A DNA stretch of 64,000 bases from Tolypeutes matacus (Eukaryota; Chordata; Mammalia; Cingulata; Chlamyphoridae). How positions within the stretch are numbered: the stretch's first letter is position 1; the number at the start of each line of letters is the position of its first letter. Shown here in pieces: positions 44,420 to 55,659 of the stretch. Under the pieces are notes generated by a model. It searched no databases. It saw nothing but the letters and a program-made list of their open reading frames with translations, and was not told where the DNA came from. The stretch is from contig JAKSZT010053883.1 of assembly GCA_026826555.1 (NCBI GenBank), positions 29,833,559-29,897,558 on the forward strand, read 5' to 3'. Both the position numbers and the translations under genes were made by a program.

Positions 44420-47215
44420 TTCACATGGCCTCCTGTAGGAAGAGGCAGACTTCATACTTGGTAGATGTGGACCAGTTAGGATGGAGAGAATAAATAGGGA
44501 AGAGAGACTGATAAGGAGCCCAGCAAAGCCCTTCCTCCACGGCTCTGCATTGTCAAATCCAGGCCCTTGCCTGCCTGTGTGTGTTTCTCTGCTCCTATCT
44601 CTGCATCCCCATCTCATCTGTCTGCCCAGCTCCATGTCTCCATTTGTCTGTGTCCTCACTTAGGACCTTGTTCCTAGATCCCTGCTTGAGTTCCAATCTC
44701 TATAAATGTCTAGTTGTTAGTCACTTGGCAGAACCCTCCAGAAGACCAGCACTTATGGTCCATACCTGCTCATGCAAAGTCAGGACTCCCTGACCTCCCT
44801 GGACCGTCCCTGAGCAGACTCACAAGGTCTGGGCAGGGACATAGAGGTCCAGTGCCCGTGAGCTGAGCGCGCTATCCTGCTGGGTCACTATGAGCCCTTA
44901 GCTCCACTTGCTCCCTTTCCCCCCATTTAAATTTACAGGTGACAGGATTGTTCCAAAGCTGAGGCGCTGCCTAGAATCTCAGAGTTGGGGTGGAGGGAGG
45001 TGGTCAGGCTGGGGCAGAGCTGCCTGGGAGTCCCCTCATCAACCAGGTTGTTGCCTAGACAGGAAAGCTGCCCCCTGCCCACCTTATCTGCCCTACCAGG
45101 CTTCAGTTCCACTCAAGGGTCCCAGCAACTCTCACCCTTGCTGGTGAGCCTCCCAGACCACAGAAGACCTCAATTTGGGGGAGCAGCCCTGGAAGGAGGC
45201 TTGAAGGACAGGTCAGAGTTCAACGTATTCATAGGAGTGGATGATGGTAGAACATTCCGGGCTGAGAGCAGAGCAAAAGTCTGAGCAGGGAAGACTAGAG
45301 GACTTCTAAGGGGAGGTGTCTAAGAGTCCACAAACCTGTGGGTCTGGAACTTAGGGGAGAGAAAAAGGCTGGACATTAGAATGTGGGTTCACTGGTGGGG
45401 GGGTGCTGCAGCCTGGACAAGGAGCACAGACTCACCCCTGGGCAAAATACCCATGTTTAGGGAGTAAGAGGAGCCTACCACACCCCAGGACCTGGCACCC
45501 CAGGATCCAGACACCTCAAGCTTCTCACTGCTTCCCTGTATCAGCCTTCTTGCCTTTGCCTGCATGATCCCCATGGTCTGGATTCTCTTTCTGCCTTTTT
45601 CCCCATTTAAGACCCAGCTCCAAGGCCTCCTCTTCCCAGCAGCCTCCTCGCCTCTCTCAGGCAGAACAGCTCCTCCTCCTGGGCACCTGGCTGCATGAAT
45701 AGCACGTAGCATTTCCTGCCCCTGTTGCCGTCCCCACCCCAGCCCCATCTTGGACTAGAGTGGACTCCCTTCAGTTTGCAACCTGTGTGCTCTAGCTCCA
45801 GCCAGACCTGCAGTGGGAAGAAGGCCCTTTCTTCTCTTTGGCTCTTCCTGAGTCCTTCTCTGCTGAGGGCCGGAGGGGGCTTAGACTGAACCTCCCTCCC
45901 CACAGGTGACTGGGTCCAAGCACCAAAGGATACCAGGGCTCGTCCTGATCCACTCTCCAGGCCCCCGGCCTCTGCCCATCTCTGAGCCTCTGGATACCCC
46001 ACTTTTCCCCCAGGGGAACATCTCGGGGCAACAAAGTGTCCAGGGAGGTAAGCACAGCAAGGCAAGGGCAGATGAGCCAGAAGTGGCCTGAAAGTGGGCA
46101 GAAGCCAGGGCCAAGATGTATCCTCAGCCTGGCCACCAGGGGGCCTTGGCTGGTGCCAGCCCTCCTTGGACTTCTGACTGGGACAGAACATCCTGAACAT
46201 TCTGGACATCTGAGGGTCAGAGCCCCCCAGACCCAGCCATCCCCAGACCTCAGGCCAGGCCAGGCAGGGCCTCCTTGGCAGCCAATCCTTCTGGTTCGCA
46301 TTTGCGGCCCTTTCCGGAGCACCACCCGCCGCCTGCTGCCTCCCCACGCCTGCCAAGATTCCTGGGCCTCCGCGGCTTCCCCGCACGGTGGTGGCGGCAG
46401 GAGGGGCCAGGCAGGGCAGGGAGGGGGCCCAGTGGGAGTGCGGCCAGGCCACTGCTCCCGGGCCCAGCCAAGCAAACACCAGCAGCGCAAGGGAGCCCAG
46501 GCGAAAGAGTTCACAAATGAGAAAAGGCTGCTTCCGAGTTGGGCCGGGGTTTTAAAGCGCAGGACGCAGGGAGCTGAGGTCACCTGCAAAAGGGCCTGCC
46601 CGGGAGGATGCCCTGGGTCTGGGAGGAGCGAGGTTAAAGAGCAGCAAGCCACGGCCTCATCCAGCCTGGGCTATTGGGAACCCTACACACCCCCAAATCC
46701 AGCTTACCTTTCAGGTTGGAGGGGCCTCAGAAGGTCCCAGAAGAGACAGGGCCTGAGGAGAAAGAAGAAAACCATAAGGAAGATGACAGAAGCCTGGGAG
46801 GTTCCTGCCTCAACCTGCAGCCAGCCCAGTGCTGCGGGTTTCTTCCCAGGAGCCCCTGCTGGAGCACTGGCCCAGCCTGTCTCCCTCCCCTCAGGAGCTA
46901 GGGTATGTGCCCCACACTTGGCCAACTCCATTCATTCCATGCCCACATGCAATGCCCACTGGGTGCCGGGCCCTGGACTGATGGAATTCCTCCTGGCCTA
47001 GGGCTGGGCTGAGGAAGCCCCTTCTGGGCACAGGGGTCCATATTGGAGAAGTCCCTTTTGTATGTCAGGCCCTGGGCTGGGGAGGCCCCTACTATGGACC
47101 ATGGTTCATACATGGTACAGAGCAGGAAGCACGGCCTCCACCTTGAGTTTCCTTGGAGGCTCCATGGAGGAAGGGACATTGGAGCTTGATAAGTAAGGAG
47201 CCTGAAAGGCAGGAA
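44420..47215. other. Intronic DNA with a GC-rich core near 46.3-46.6 kb
   Basis: Long frames on both strands overlap here (up to 321 codons plus, 290 codons minus) but show no recognisable domain, no splice support and compositional bias. A CTCF-like CCACCAGGGGGC lies at 46133-46144. A TATA-like TTTAAAA on the minus strand lies near 46554-46548. Confidence 0.4.
46133..46144 (+). promoter_or_regulatory. CTCF-like motif
   Basis: CCACCAGGGGGC is the consensus CTCF core, in the same orientation as the motifs at 24648, 24694 and 36867. Confidence 0.5.
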
Positions 47216-47440
47216 AAGTAAGAAAAGGAATTTCAGGCTTTAGGAAGTAGCTTGGCAGATACAGGGAAAGGCCAGAAGTGCCATGGGGTTGGGGAGGTCA
47301 AGCAGGAGCTGACAAGGCTGGGACAACATGGTGATGAGCCTTGAATACCATGCCTGGATTTCTCTGGAAGGCAGTGGGGAGCCGTGGAAGGTTATAGAAA
47401 GGGGATATGATGCCAGAGCCCTGAATGGGCAGGGTTATGT
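47216..47440 (+). mobile_element. Ancient medium-reiteration repeat (family uncertain)
   Basis: 'ggtgatgagccttgaatacc', 'cagtggggagccgtggaagg' and 'ttatagaaaggggatatgat' match the old repeat type also seen at 27880 and 56340. Confidence 0.45.
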
Positions 47441-48057
47441 CTCAAGCCCTAGTCCAGGTCACACAGCTGTCCATAGAGGAGCAGGGGCTGCAGTCCAGGC
47501 CCAGACGTGACTCCTGAGAGGACAGGGAGGGGACGCCCAGCCAGCCCACCTGGCAGGGAGGCCTGCCGGCAGCGTCACTCTCTCCCCCAGCTGCTCACTT
47601 GCCTCTGCCCACTCCCATGGAAACTCTGACATCCTGGCTGTGTCTCTCCCTACAGAAGCAGCCAGATACTGAATCCAGCAGTTCCTAGGCCTTCTCCCCA
47701 ACTCAGCTGAGCCCTGCCTCCGTCCCTGCCACTTGGAGCACCATGACCCCGTGGGATGGGTCATGTGGCCATTTCCTGCCTAGCTAATGGAGCCTGAGTG
47801 GGAGGTCCTCACAGCCCAGCTTAACCCCAGCTTCTCTGGTCCTATTCCCTTTCCCCCACCATGAGGCTCAGGGAAGCAAAGTGACATGTTGGATCTGGGC
47901 TTTGAAGGATGAACAGGGATTGAACCAGGTGGTGGTGGGGAGGAATAATCTACCCAAGTGGGGGGAACCGCCTGTGTGAGGAAGTGAAGGAGTGAAAGCC
48001 CTGAACGCATTCAGAGGATGGAGATAATTAAAACAAAACCAACCCATAAACAAAATG

Positions 48058-48305
48058 AAGTAATCGTAGCTAACATTTATTGTGCACTCACTATGTGCCA
48101 GGCACTGTTCTGGGATCTTGGCATGGATTATCTCATTTAATCCTCACAACAACCCAATGATGCAGCTACTTTATCTTCCTTTCCACATATGGGAAAACCA
48201 AGGGACAGAGAGGTTAAGAAACTGGCCCTGGGTCACACAGCTCATGAGGGATACAGCCTGAATTTGAAACGAGGCTGCTGGCTCCAGAGCCTGGGTTCTT
48301 AACCT
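48058..48305 (-). mobile_element. MIR SINE, nearly full length (minus strand)
   Basis: 'tattgtgcactcactatgtg', 'ccaggcactgttctgggatc', 'tcatttaatcctcacaacaa' and 'gagaggttaagaaactggcc' together form the reverse complement of MIR. Confidence 0.9.
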
Positions 48306-48384
48306 CTCCATTAGACAGAAGATTTAAGGTGAGTAGGGCTGGCTGGTTTCAGACTCTGAAATGCCTTAAATACCAAGGATCAGA

Positions 48385-48965
48385 TACATGCTACAACCTG
48401 GATGAAACGTGAAGACATTATGTCGAGTGAAATAAGGCATATACTCAAAAGAATTGAAAGCAGGGACTCACCTGTATACTAATGTTCATAGTAGCACTAT
48501 TCACAATGACTAAAAGGTAGAAGCAACCCAAGTGTCCATAAACAGATGATTGGATCAACAAAGTGTGGTTCTATGGGTACAATGGCATATCATTCAGCCA
48601 TAAAAAGGAATGAAGTTTTGATACATGCTACAACCTGGAAGAACCTTGAAAACACTGTGCTAATTGAAATAAGCCAGATACAAAGGAACAACTATTATAT
48701 GAATATGCCAATTAAAAGAGACAGAAAGAAGATTACAGGGTTCTGAGGTGGGAGTGGGGATAGGAAATGGGAAGTTTCTGCTTAATGGGTACAGAGCTTC
48801 TGTTTGAAGTGATGGGGAAGTTTTGGTAATGGATGGTAGTGATGGCAGTACAACATTGTGAAAATAATTAACACCACTGAATTGTATACTTGAAAGTAGT
48901 TAAAATGGGAAATGTTGTGTTGTGAATATGTTACCATAATAAAGATCATATATATATATATAAAA
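48385..48965 (+). mobile_element. L1 LINE 3' end (old L1M type)
   Basis: 'gtgtccataaacagatgatt', 'atatcattcagccataaaaa' and 'cttgaaaacactgtgctaat' mark the ORF2 end. 'ttaacaccactgaattgtat' and 'acttgaaagtagttaaaatg' mark the 3' UTR, followed by AATAAA and a TA run. Confidence 0.85.
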
Positions 48966-49039
48966 CAGAGACCCAGGCCCAGCCTAAAGCTGGTTCCCCA
49001 TCTTCTCCACCCAATCCAGCCCTTAATAATAATCTCTAA

Positions 49040-49245
49040 ATCCAAAGTAAATTTTATGTACCAGACATAGTACTCAGCCTGTTCCAGGCATTATTTTATC
49101 AAACCCTCCTATAATCCTGTAAGGCGGGAATTGGTGCCCCTTATAACTGAGGAGGAGCATTGAGACCCATAGAGATGACATCCATTATCCAAGGTCACAG
49201 GACTAGGAAGCAAAGGGGGCAGGATTTGAACCCAGGTTGGCCCAG
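49040..49245 (-). mobile_element. MIR SINE fragment (minus strand)
   Basis: 'aaaccctcctataatcctgt', 'aaggtcacaggactaggaag' and 'gcaggatttgaacccaggtt' are in MIR reverse-complement order. Confidence 0.75.
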
Positions 49246-49973
49246 CCCCAAGATGGTGAAACCCCTCCCTGGAGACCTCAGCAATGGGCCCTGCTCCCCT
49301 CATCTCCTCTTCCCCCACCTGCACTGCAAGACAAGGAGCAGAGGGAGCAGCTTCTGCAACTCCAGAGCCCACTCCAGTTGACCAAGGCCTCCTCAGGCCT
49401 ACAATATAGGAGGTCAGGGTGGGTGGGGGTACCATCTTCAAAGGAACTCTGTTCTTCACCTCCCCCCCAGCCACCCCCCCTAATCCCTTCCCTGAGTTCC
49501 CACCCTGGTGACATCTCCCCCTAGGACAGAGCCTGCCGCCAGCTAAATCCCAGGCCAAATGTGGGTGGGACAGTCTGCCCTGCCCCTGCTACCCAAGCTT
49601 CTAAGGGCTGCAGGGCTCCCAAGGAGGCTGGCTAGGTTTCCAAACCAAGGTACTGATGTCTTTGAGGTGAACAAAGAGCTCCTCCCAGAGATAGGCCTCA
49701 TGGGAGAAGGAGTCCCCATTTTCTGAGCCTCTCCCAGACCTGGGCTGGGAGTCTTGCTTTAAAAATCATGTGTGTGTACATGTATATATATATATAAATA
49801 GCATTTTTGTAAGCAAATACACATATATGCATATATATTTATATATCATTTTGCAAATGTTTGTATGTATTGCGAGAATTTTGATTTTTACCGACAATAA
49901 AAATAAATAAAAAATTTTAAAAAATAAAAATAAAAAAATAAACCAACAACAACAACAAAAAATCATGTGTGTG

Positions 49974-50420
49974 GGGGGGCGGATGTGGCTCAAATGGTTG
50001 GACATCCATCTGCCATATGGAGGGACCTGTGTTCGATCCCCGGGACCTCCCGGTAAAATAAAAAATATATATATATAGAAGGCGCATGGGCTGCCAGGCT
50101 CTGTGTGCCAGTGAGCCACCAGGCCCCGGGAGCCATGCAGCAAGATGATGACGTAACAGGAGAGAGACGCAGGGGAGAGTCAAGACGAGATGCTCTGAAA
50201 ACTCCGAAAATCAGGAACCAAGATGGCGCAGGTGGCAGAACACCTCTGTCCTACATGGGAGGTCTCCAGGATCGAATCCTGGTGAAGACTGGAGGAGGAG
50301 GATGAGAAGAGATGGCAGGAAACAGACACAGAGAATTGCACAGCTAATGGACACAAAACAGCAAATGGAGGAGGGGTTTAAAATGGATAAAGTAAATAAA
50401 TAAACCTTTAAAAAAAAAAA
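49974..50420 (+). mobile_element. Long two-module DAS SINE
   Basis: The first head is 'gatgtggctcaaatggttgg' with 'gttcgatccccgggacctcc'. A linker follows, then a second module ('tggcgcaggtggcagaacac', 'ggatcgaatcctggtgaaga') and an AAAT/A tail. Confidence 0.85.
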
Positions 50421-50433
50421 AATCATGTAGGGT

Positions 50434-50647
50434 TGGAAGCAGATGTTGCTCAAGCGGTTGAGCACCTGCTTCCCACATGGAAGGTACCAGGTTCGGTCCC
50501 TGGTCCCTGGTGCCTCCTAAAAACAAAAAACAAACAAACAACAAGCAAACAAACCAACTCAGGGGAGCTGATGTAGCTCAGTGGTTGAGCGCCAACTTCC
50601 CACATGAGGTCCCAGGTTCAATTCCCAGTTCCTCAAAGAAAAAAAAA
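50434..50647 (+). mobile_element. Dimeric DAS SINE
   Basis: Two heads (about 50437-50515 and 50565-50635) are joined by a linker ending 'aaccaactcaggggagctga', with a terminal A-tail. Confidence 0.85.
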
Positions 50648-50689
50648 AATCATGTAGCGTTGATGGTACATGTGCTTGTACCCCAGCCC

Positions 50690-50995
50690 TTCCTCTTACT
50701 TGCACATGACCTCACCTGCTCATGCCTCAGCTTCTTCACCAATAAAATGGGAACAATTGCTACTTCATAGGGCATTGGTGAGGATTTAGTGAGTTAGTGT
50801 CATGTAATGGATTTAGAACACTCAAAAAGTATTTGCTATCATTATAATTATCATCTCCACTATATGTCCTAACAGCCCCCCACAATGACCTTGTTTCACT
50901 ACTGAAGAAATGGAGGCTCAGAGAGAGGTCACTTGCCCAAGTCCACCCAGCGGGAAGTCACTTGCCCAAGTCCACCCAGCTGGCCAGTGCTGAAT
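50690..50995. mobile_element. MIR (plus) and MIR (minus) fragments with a 29-bp tandem duplication
   Basis: The plus part is 50690-50840 ('tgcctcagcttcttcaccaa', 'aaaatgggaacaattgctac'). The minus part is about 50855-50995. In it, 'gtcacttgcccaagtccacc' occurs at 50928 and again at 50957, a tandem duplication with a period of 29. Confidence 0.75.
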
Positions 50996-51199
50996 GATTC
51001 CAGAGTCCATCTGCGTGAGTACAGAGCTGCTGAGGACAGCTCCCAGCTCCCAGCTCCCCCAAGCTGAGGCATGGTGCGCATGTGTGTGTGTGTGTGTATG
51101 GATAGGGGTCCTCCACTCCCCCCTCAGCCCCTCCTGCCTGACCCCCACAGGCTCTCCACTCCCTCCCAGTCCCTGCTGCCGCTGCAGGAGGGGACTCTG

Positions 51200-51365
51200 C
51201 ATTCCTGGCTAAGCAGCCGGATTTGCTGTGCTCCGGGAACTATGAAAAGAATGTTTGCCACGAGCTGAGCCGCGGTTGCCCTATCAGAGGGAGCGTGGCC
51301 TGGAGGGCCCACGCAGAGCTGCTTGGCAGCCAGCAGCAGCCACAGTAGGAGGGAGGGAGGGAGGC
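51200..51365. other. Non-repetitive GC-rich segment, possible regulatory element
   Basis: Complex non-repeat sequence lies between repeats in the COL8A2 first intron, with 'gcattcctgg' (TEAD-like) near 51199. There is no direct evidence of function. Confidence 0.2.
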
Positions 51366-51899
51366 TAGACAGAAGGAAGAACTTTGGACAGTAAGGGCTG
51401 CAGACGGTGGATGGGGATGGAAACCAAAGAGTCGGCCTCCTGGGGTCTTCCAGGGCAGGAGAAATGGCCCCTCCCTCCCACAGTGCAGGTTTCTCCTGTC
51501 CACAGCCTGGAGGGACAGTCAGGCCACCTTGCCAGCCTGTCTTATGGACGGGGTTATGGATACTCACAGAAAGACTCACCTGAGTCACACAGCAGCCAGG
51601 GGCAGAACTGAGACCAGAGACCAGGACTCAGAGGCTCAGGCACTGTTCCTCTCCAGAGCTGCACTCCCTGGCAGGCCCCACCTGGGCCCACAGTGGGTTC
51701 TTAGATACTAGAAGATACCACGCCAACCCTCACTGTTCTGGGCTCTCTCTGGGACTGACCATCTCATGCCTGCTAGTCCCCATTGCCCCCTTCCCCAAAA
51801 TAAAACACACCTCATTCTATACAAATGCCTGGCACAGTGTGGGTGCTCAACAACGAAGTTTTCATTTCTTTCACCACGAAACCAAGACCAAAACCCTGG

Positions 51900-52115
51900 G
51901 AGAGAGAAGTGCCCAGGAGGTCATTCGCACAAACCTGGGAGGGAATCCCACCTGGCACTCGGCAGCAGTGACACTTGGGCAGGTTACTGACCTCTCCCAG
52001 CCTCCACTTGCCCCTTTCTTAAATGGGCTACCAACCCCTGCCTTGCAGCACTGTTACAGGATCAATGAGACATGCAAACATAAGGCCTAGTGCACAGTAG
52101 GTGCCCAGTGTTACC
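51900..52115 (+). mobile_element. MIR SINE
   Basis: 'gtgacacttgggcaggttac', 'cttgccccttt' and 'gcctagtgcacagtaggtgc' are in MIR order. A second MIR fragment (plus) lies at about 52225-52330 and a third (minus) at about 52620-52770. Confidence 0.75.
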
Positions 52116-53089
52116 CCTCCTCCAAAAGGACAGAAAGAGGGATCAAAATGAGATAACCTCAGGTTCCCTCCACACCGGGTTCCTGGTTGATCCTACCAGG
52201 GAAGGCAGCCTCTGGGAGGAAGTGGGCTCTGAGCCCAGAGTCCTGGTCTTACCTCTGCCACTGGCTGTGGTGTGACTCAGGCAAGTTCCCTTCTGAGTCT
52301 CTGTAACCCCATCCATAAACTGGGCCGGCTATGGCTATGCTGGTGTAGCTCTCCTCACAGGCTGGTGTGAGGTCCTAAGCCTCCATACCCAAACATGAGC
52401 CCCACTTCTGCCCTCCAAGAGCCAGGAATTCCAGCCCACGCAGGATCCATGGAGAAAGTCACCTCCCAATTCAAAAGTGTCCAAGAATCTGACTGGATGC
52501 AGGGCCCGGTCCTCCCCAGTCTTCTCCAAGTGTCCAATCAGAACAGCGGAAGGAACAATGAATCAGGAGTCTGGATGAGAGCTCTAGGTGTTGCCTGAAC
52601 AAGTGTGCAACCGGGGGCCACTCCGCACCTATATGCAGGCCAAACTACCCCAGAGGCAGGTGTCATCATTCCCATCTTACAGATGGGAAAACAATAGGAC
52701 ATCCCTTACCCAGGGTCACATGGGAAGGAACCCAGGTCTGCCTGACTCCCAAGCCCAGTGCTTTCCCTCACTGCACCTGCTGCCTCCACTCTAGGCTGGA
52801 GGTCCATGCCCCACCCACCCTGGAAAGGTCCAAGGGACAGAAGCGGGTCTGGAATTCCCTTTCTGGAAGCATGGCTTCCATGGCTGACATCCGGGCACAC
52901 ATGCATGTAGGGCCTGACACACCCACCCGGGCTTCTGTACATGAGAAGTAACCACCCCCCAGGCCTCCCAGACACTACCCCTAACTCAAGGTCACACTCA
53001 AGACCCAGCTCCCAGCCATCTCAGTGTGTCAGACCCTAGGACCCACATCTCCCTTTCTCCTGCCCCCTCTGGGGACAGGCCACAGCCAC

Positions 53090-53745
53090 CCAGTACAAGG
53101 TCCCCAGACCCACCCTCCCCTCACCCTCCCAGGCAATCAGCCTCTGAGCCTGCCCAGTTTCTCCCCTTACTCCCCTTCACCCCACCTCCCCATGCATTCC
53201 TTCCTCTCATCTCCATGGCAACCATCCCACCTTCCTCCTCAAACTCTGCCCAGACTCCTCACTGGGCTCCCTGCCTCCAAGATCCCCCCCCAGTCCTCGC
53301 CCCCCAAAGCAACTAGAGTGATTCCCAGATTGCATCGGCCCCAGCTCACACCCCTTCTCTGGCTCCCTTCACCTAGAGGATAAACATTCTAAGGCAGTGG
53401 ACAAGGTCCTGGGAAATCTGGCCTCAAAGTATTGAGTCCCTCCCTCCCCCTGCTGTGTGATCCAACAGTACCCTAGTTCTCAGTGTCCCCTGAAAGAACT
53501 CTGCACCTCCCCACCATCACACCTTCACCTGTGCTGCTGATCCCTCTGGCTGGAAAACCCTCTCATTCACCCTTTCCACCACCTGCACCTGTCAAAATTC
53601 TCCTCCTTGAAAACCCTAGCCAAAGTCGCCTGCTCCATGCCACCGCCTCTGATTGCCTCCCCTCCACTCTGGCTTGCATGGTACCCTCCCTCCAGTGTGC
53701 CTTGATGGACACCCTGAGGCCACAAGCTGTGCCCATGTGAAAGGC
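53090..53745 (+). mobile_element. L2 LINE fragment
   Basis: 'accccttctctggctccctt', 'cctctggctggaaaaccctc' and 'aaattctcctccttgaaaac' match the L2 3' region in order. Confidence 0.65.
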
Positions 53746-54084
53746 CACTGTGCCCCTCTGGTTCTTCCACCCTAACTCTGTAAATGCCTTGGGTCCAAGT
53801 GGGACCAGCTCATCTGTAGTCCCACTTCCCTACCTGGAGAGCCCCATGCCTGCCAGTGAGGGGCTTGGAGTGGCTGGGGTGGGGGCAGGACAGGGATGCC
53901 AGGGCTCTGCCAACCTTTTGTCTGGCTCAGGCCCAGAGGGGCTGGGAGGGCTCAGGCTGACAGCCCTGTTTGGTATCTTCCCCCTCCCTCTTGCTAGCAG
54001 ACATACTCACTTCCATTTTTTCTTTCCCCTTTTCCTGAGCCAAAGAGTAGAAAGACTCATTTTCATTGCGGTGGGCAAAGTGAA

Positions 54085-54380
54085 ATAGGAGAGTGTGTCT
54101 GAGTGTGAGTGTGTGTGTGTTGTCCTGTCTGCATATGACTGGCTGGGACATATTCATACTCCATGTGTCTGTTGGAGTCGGGGGGGGGAGGCTTGTCACT
54201 GTTTCAGCATTTGTGGTGGTGTGCGTTGCGGTATAGGAGTATGTTTGCATGTGTCTAATGAATGTTTGAGTCAGTGTGGGATTGTGTGTGACTGTCAGTG
54301 GGAGTGAGTGTAACTGTGTGTGACAGTGTGTTTCTGGGTTTGTCCTCATTACTATTTTGGGGTGACAGTGTGTCTGAGTG
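54085..54380. repeat. Degenerate GT-rich minisatellite-like tract
   Basis: Repeated short variants of 'gtgtgagtgtg' and 'gtgactgtcagtg' without a strict period. A CA-rich counterpart (the complementary composition) lies at about 54770-54945. Confidence 0.6.
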
Positions 54381-55309
54381 TCTGTCATTGTTCACCAGCA
54401 CAGCGGGAGGCCAGTGGGGACATCTACACCCTCACTGAGACCACTCCCCATGGTGCCTCTCCCAGACCCCCAGCTCTTCCCCTGGCCTCTAGAACAGGTC
54501 CCCTGAGGGGGTCCCATTTGCTCGGGACAGTGAGGGTCAGGGATAGCTTAGCTCAGTCCCCTACCTTAGCTTAGCCTAACCCTTCAGCCATCCCACACCT
54601 TTCAAATACCCACTCTGGCTCCTGGGCAGGCACCTTTGCTAAAAGCACTGAGAGGAGGGGACAGATCTATGCCACCCAACAAGGGCACAGGCCTTAGCAT
54701 GAGACACAGAAGATGAGACAGGAGGACAGATTTCTGGGTTGCCAGCGTACCCTGAGGGAAGTCAGTGGCATTTGTGTGTCAGGAAGCCAGCATGTTGTCA
54801 CACATTGACCTCTCACACAGACCCACACTGACTGACACACACTAACAGCCTCCTGGCGGACACTCATTGCCTGTCCCTCAAATTCCACCAACACACACAC
54901 TGACAGGCCCACACAGAGGTACACACACTCAACAAGCAAACTCAGAGCTTCCCAGCGCCTCTGGCTGAACAGCGCTTCCCTACCTGGGGACTCCTCAGCC
55001 CATGTGTCTCCCGCCCCTCAACAGGGACATCAGGGAGGCTGCTCTGGAGCCCTAGGACCCCAGTCCCTCTCTGCCAGGCAACAGCCCCCTCACTCCCTGC
55101 AAGTCTCTGGAGCTGAGGGGCGGTGCTGAACGTGGGGTGGGGAATGCCAGGGCACCTAGAATAGGAGGGACTTGGTTGGGTGCAGAGGCAGAAAGTGGGG
55201 GAACTGGAAGGTGGCCAGCACACCTAAAATGGCAGAGATGAGGACAGAGGATAGCGTGGGAGCAGAGGGCTGGAGAAGGCCCTCCTGCACTCCCTCACCT
55301 CCCTCTCCC

Positions 55310-55415
55310 AGAAAGAGGCTATGCTGTGCCCATTTTACAATGGTGGAAGCAAGATGCAGAGGTGAAGTGACATGTCCAGAGTCACATGTCTGGACCCGAG
55401 GCTGTCTGACGCTGG
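55310..55415 (-). mobile_element. MIR fragment (minus strand)
   Basis: 'tgtgcccattttacaatggt' and 'gtgacatgtccagagtcaca' correspond to the MIR core in reverse. Confidence 0.65.
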
Positions 55416-55659
55416 AGGCCCTGCTTCTGGGAGAGGGACTGAGGAGCGGACTTTATCTGGGATACTACCCAGGCAGCTCTGGGGGTGGGGTAGGGAGGGG
55501 TTGCAGGGAACAGGATAGCCTCCCCCATCCTAAGGCCGACCCCTGGCCAGAGCCCCCTATTCGGTTCCCACCGGGAGTCTGAGACGTACTCAACTGTCCA
55601 GTCCAGTCTTGGGGGAAGCGTAGCCCGGGTCTGCCCTCGGAGACCCCCAAGTCCGAGCC

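Larger units (their letters stand above)
49764..50662 (+). mobile_element. Stack of three retroposon insertions sharing one target site
   Basis: The motif AATCATGT recurs at 49764, 49961, 50421 and 50648, each time next to A-rich sequence. Between successive copies lie an AT-rich retroposon-like segment (49777-49960), a long two-module DAS SINE (49974-50420) and a dimeric DAS SINE (about 50434-50647). Copies 1 and 2 share the extension gtgtg and copies 3 and 4 share agSgttg. Confidence 0.75.

Noticed and set aside
45607..47001. Long overlapping frames on both strands (290 and 286 codons minus, 321 codons plus)
   Set aside because: They overlap one another in GC-rich intronic DNA and have low-complexity W/P/G/R-rich composition. 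I recognise no domain, and no splice signals join them to anything.
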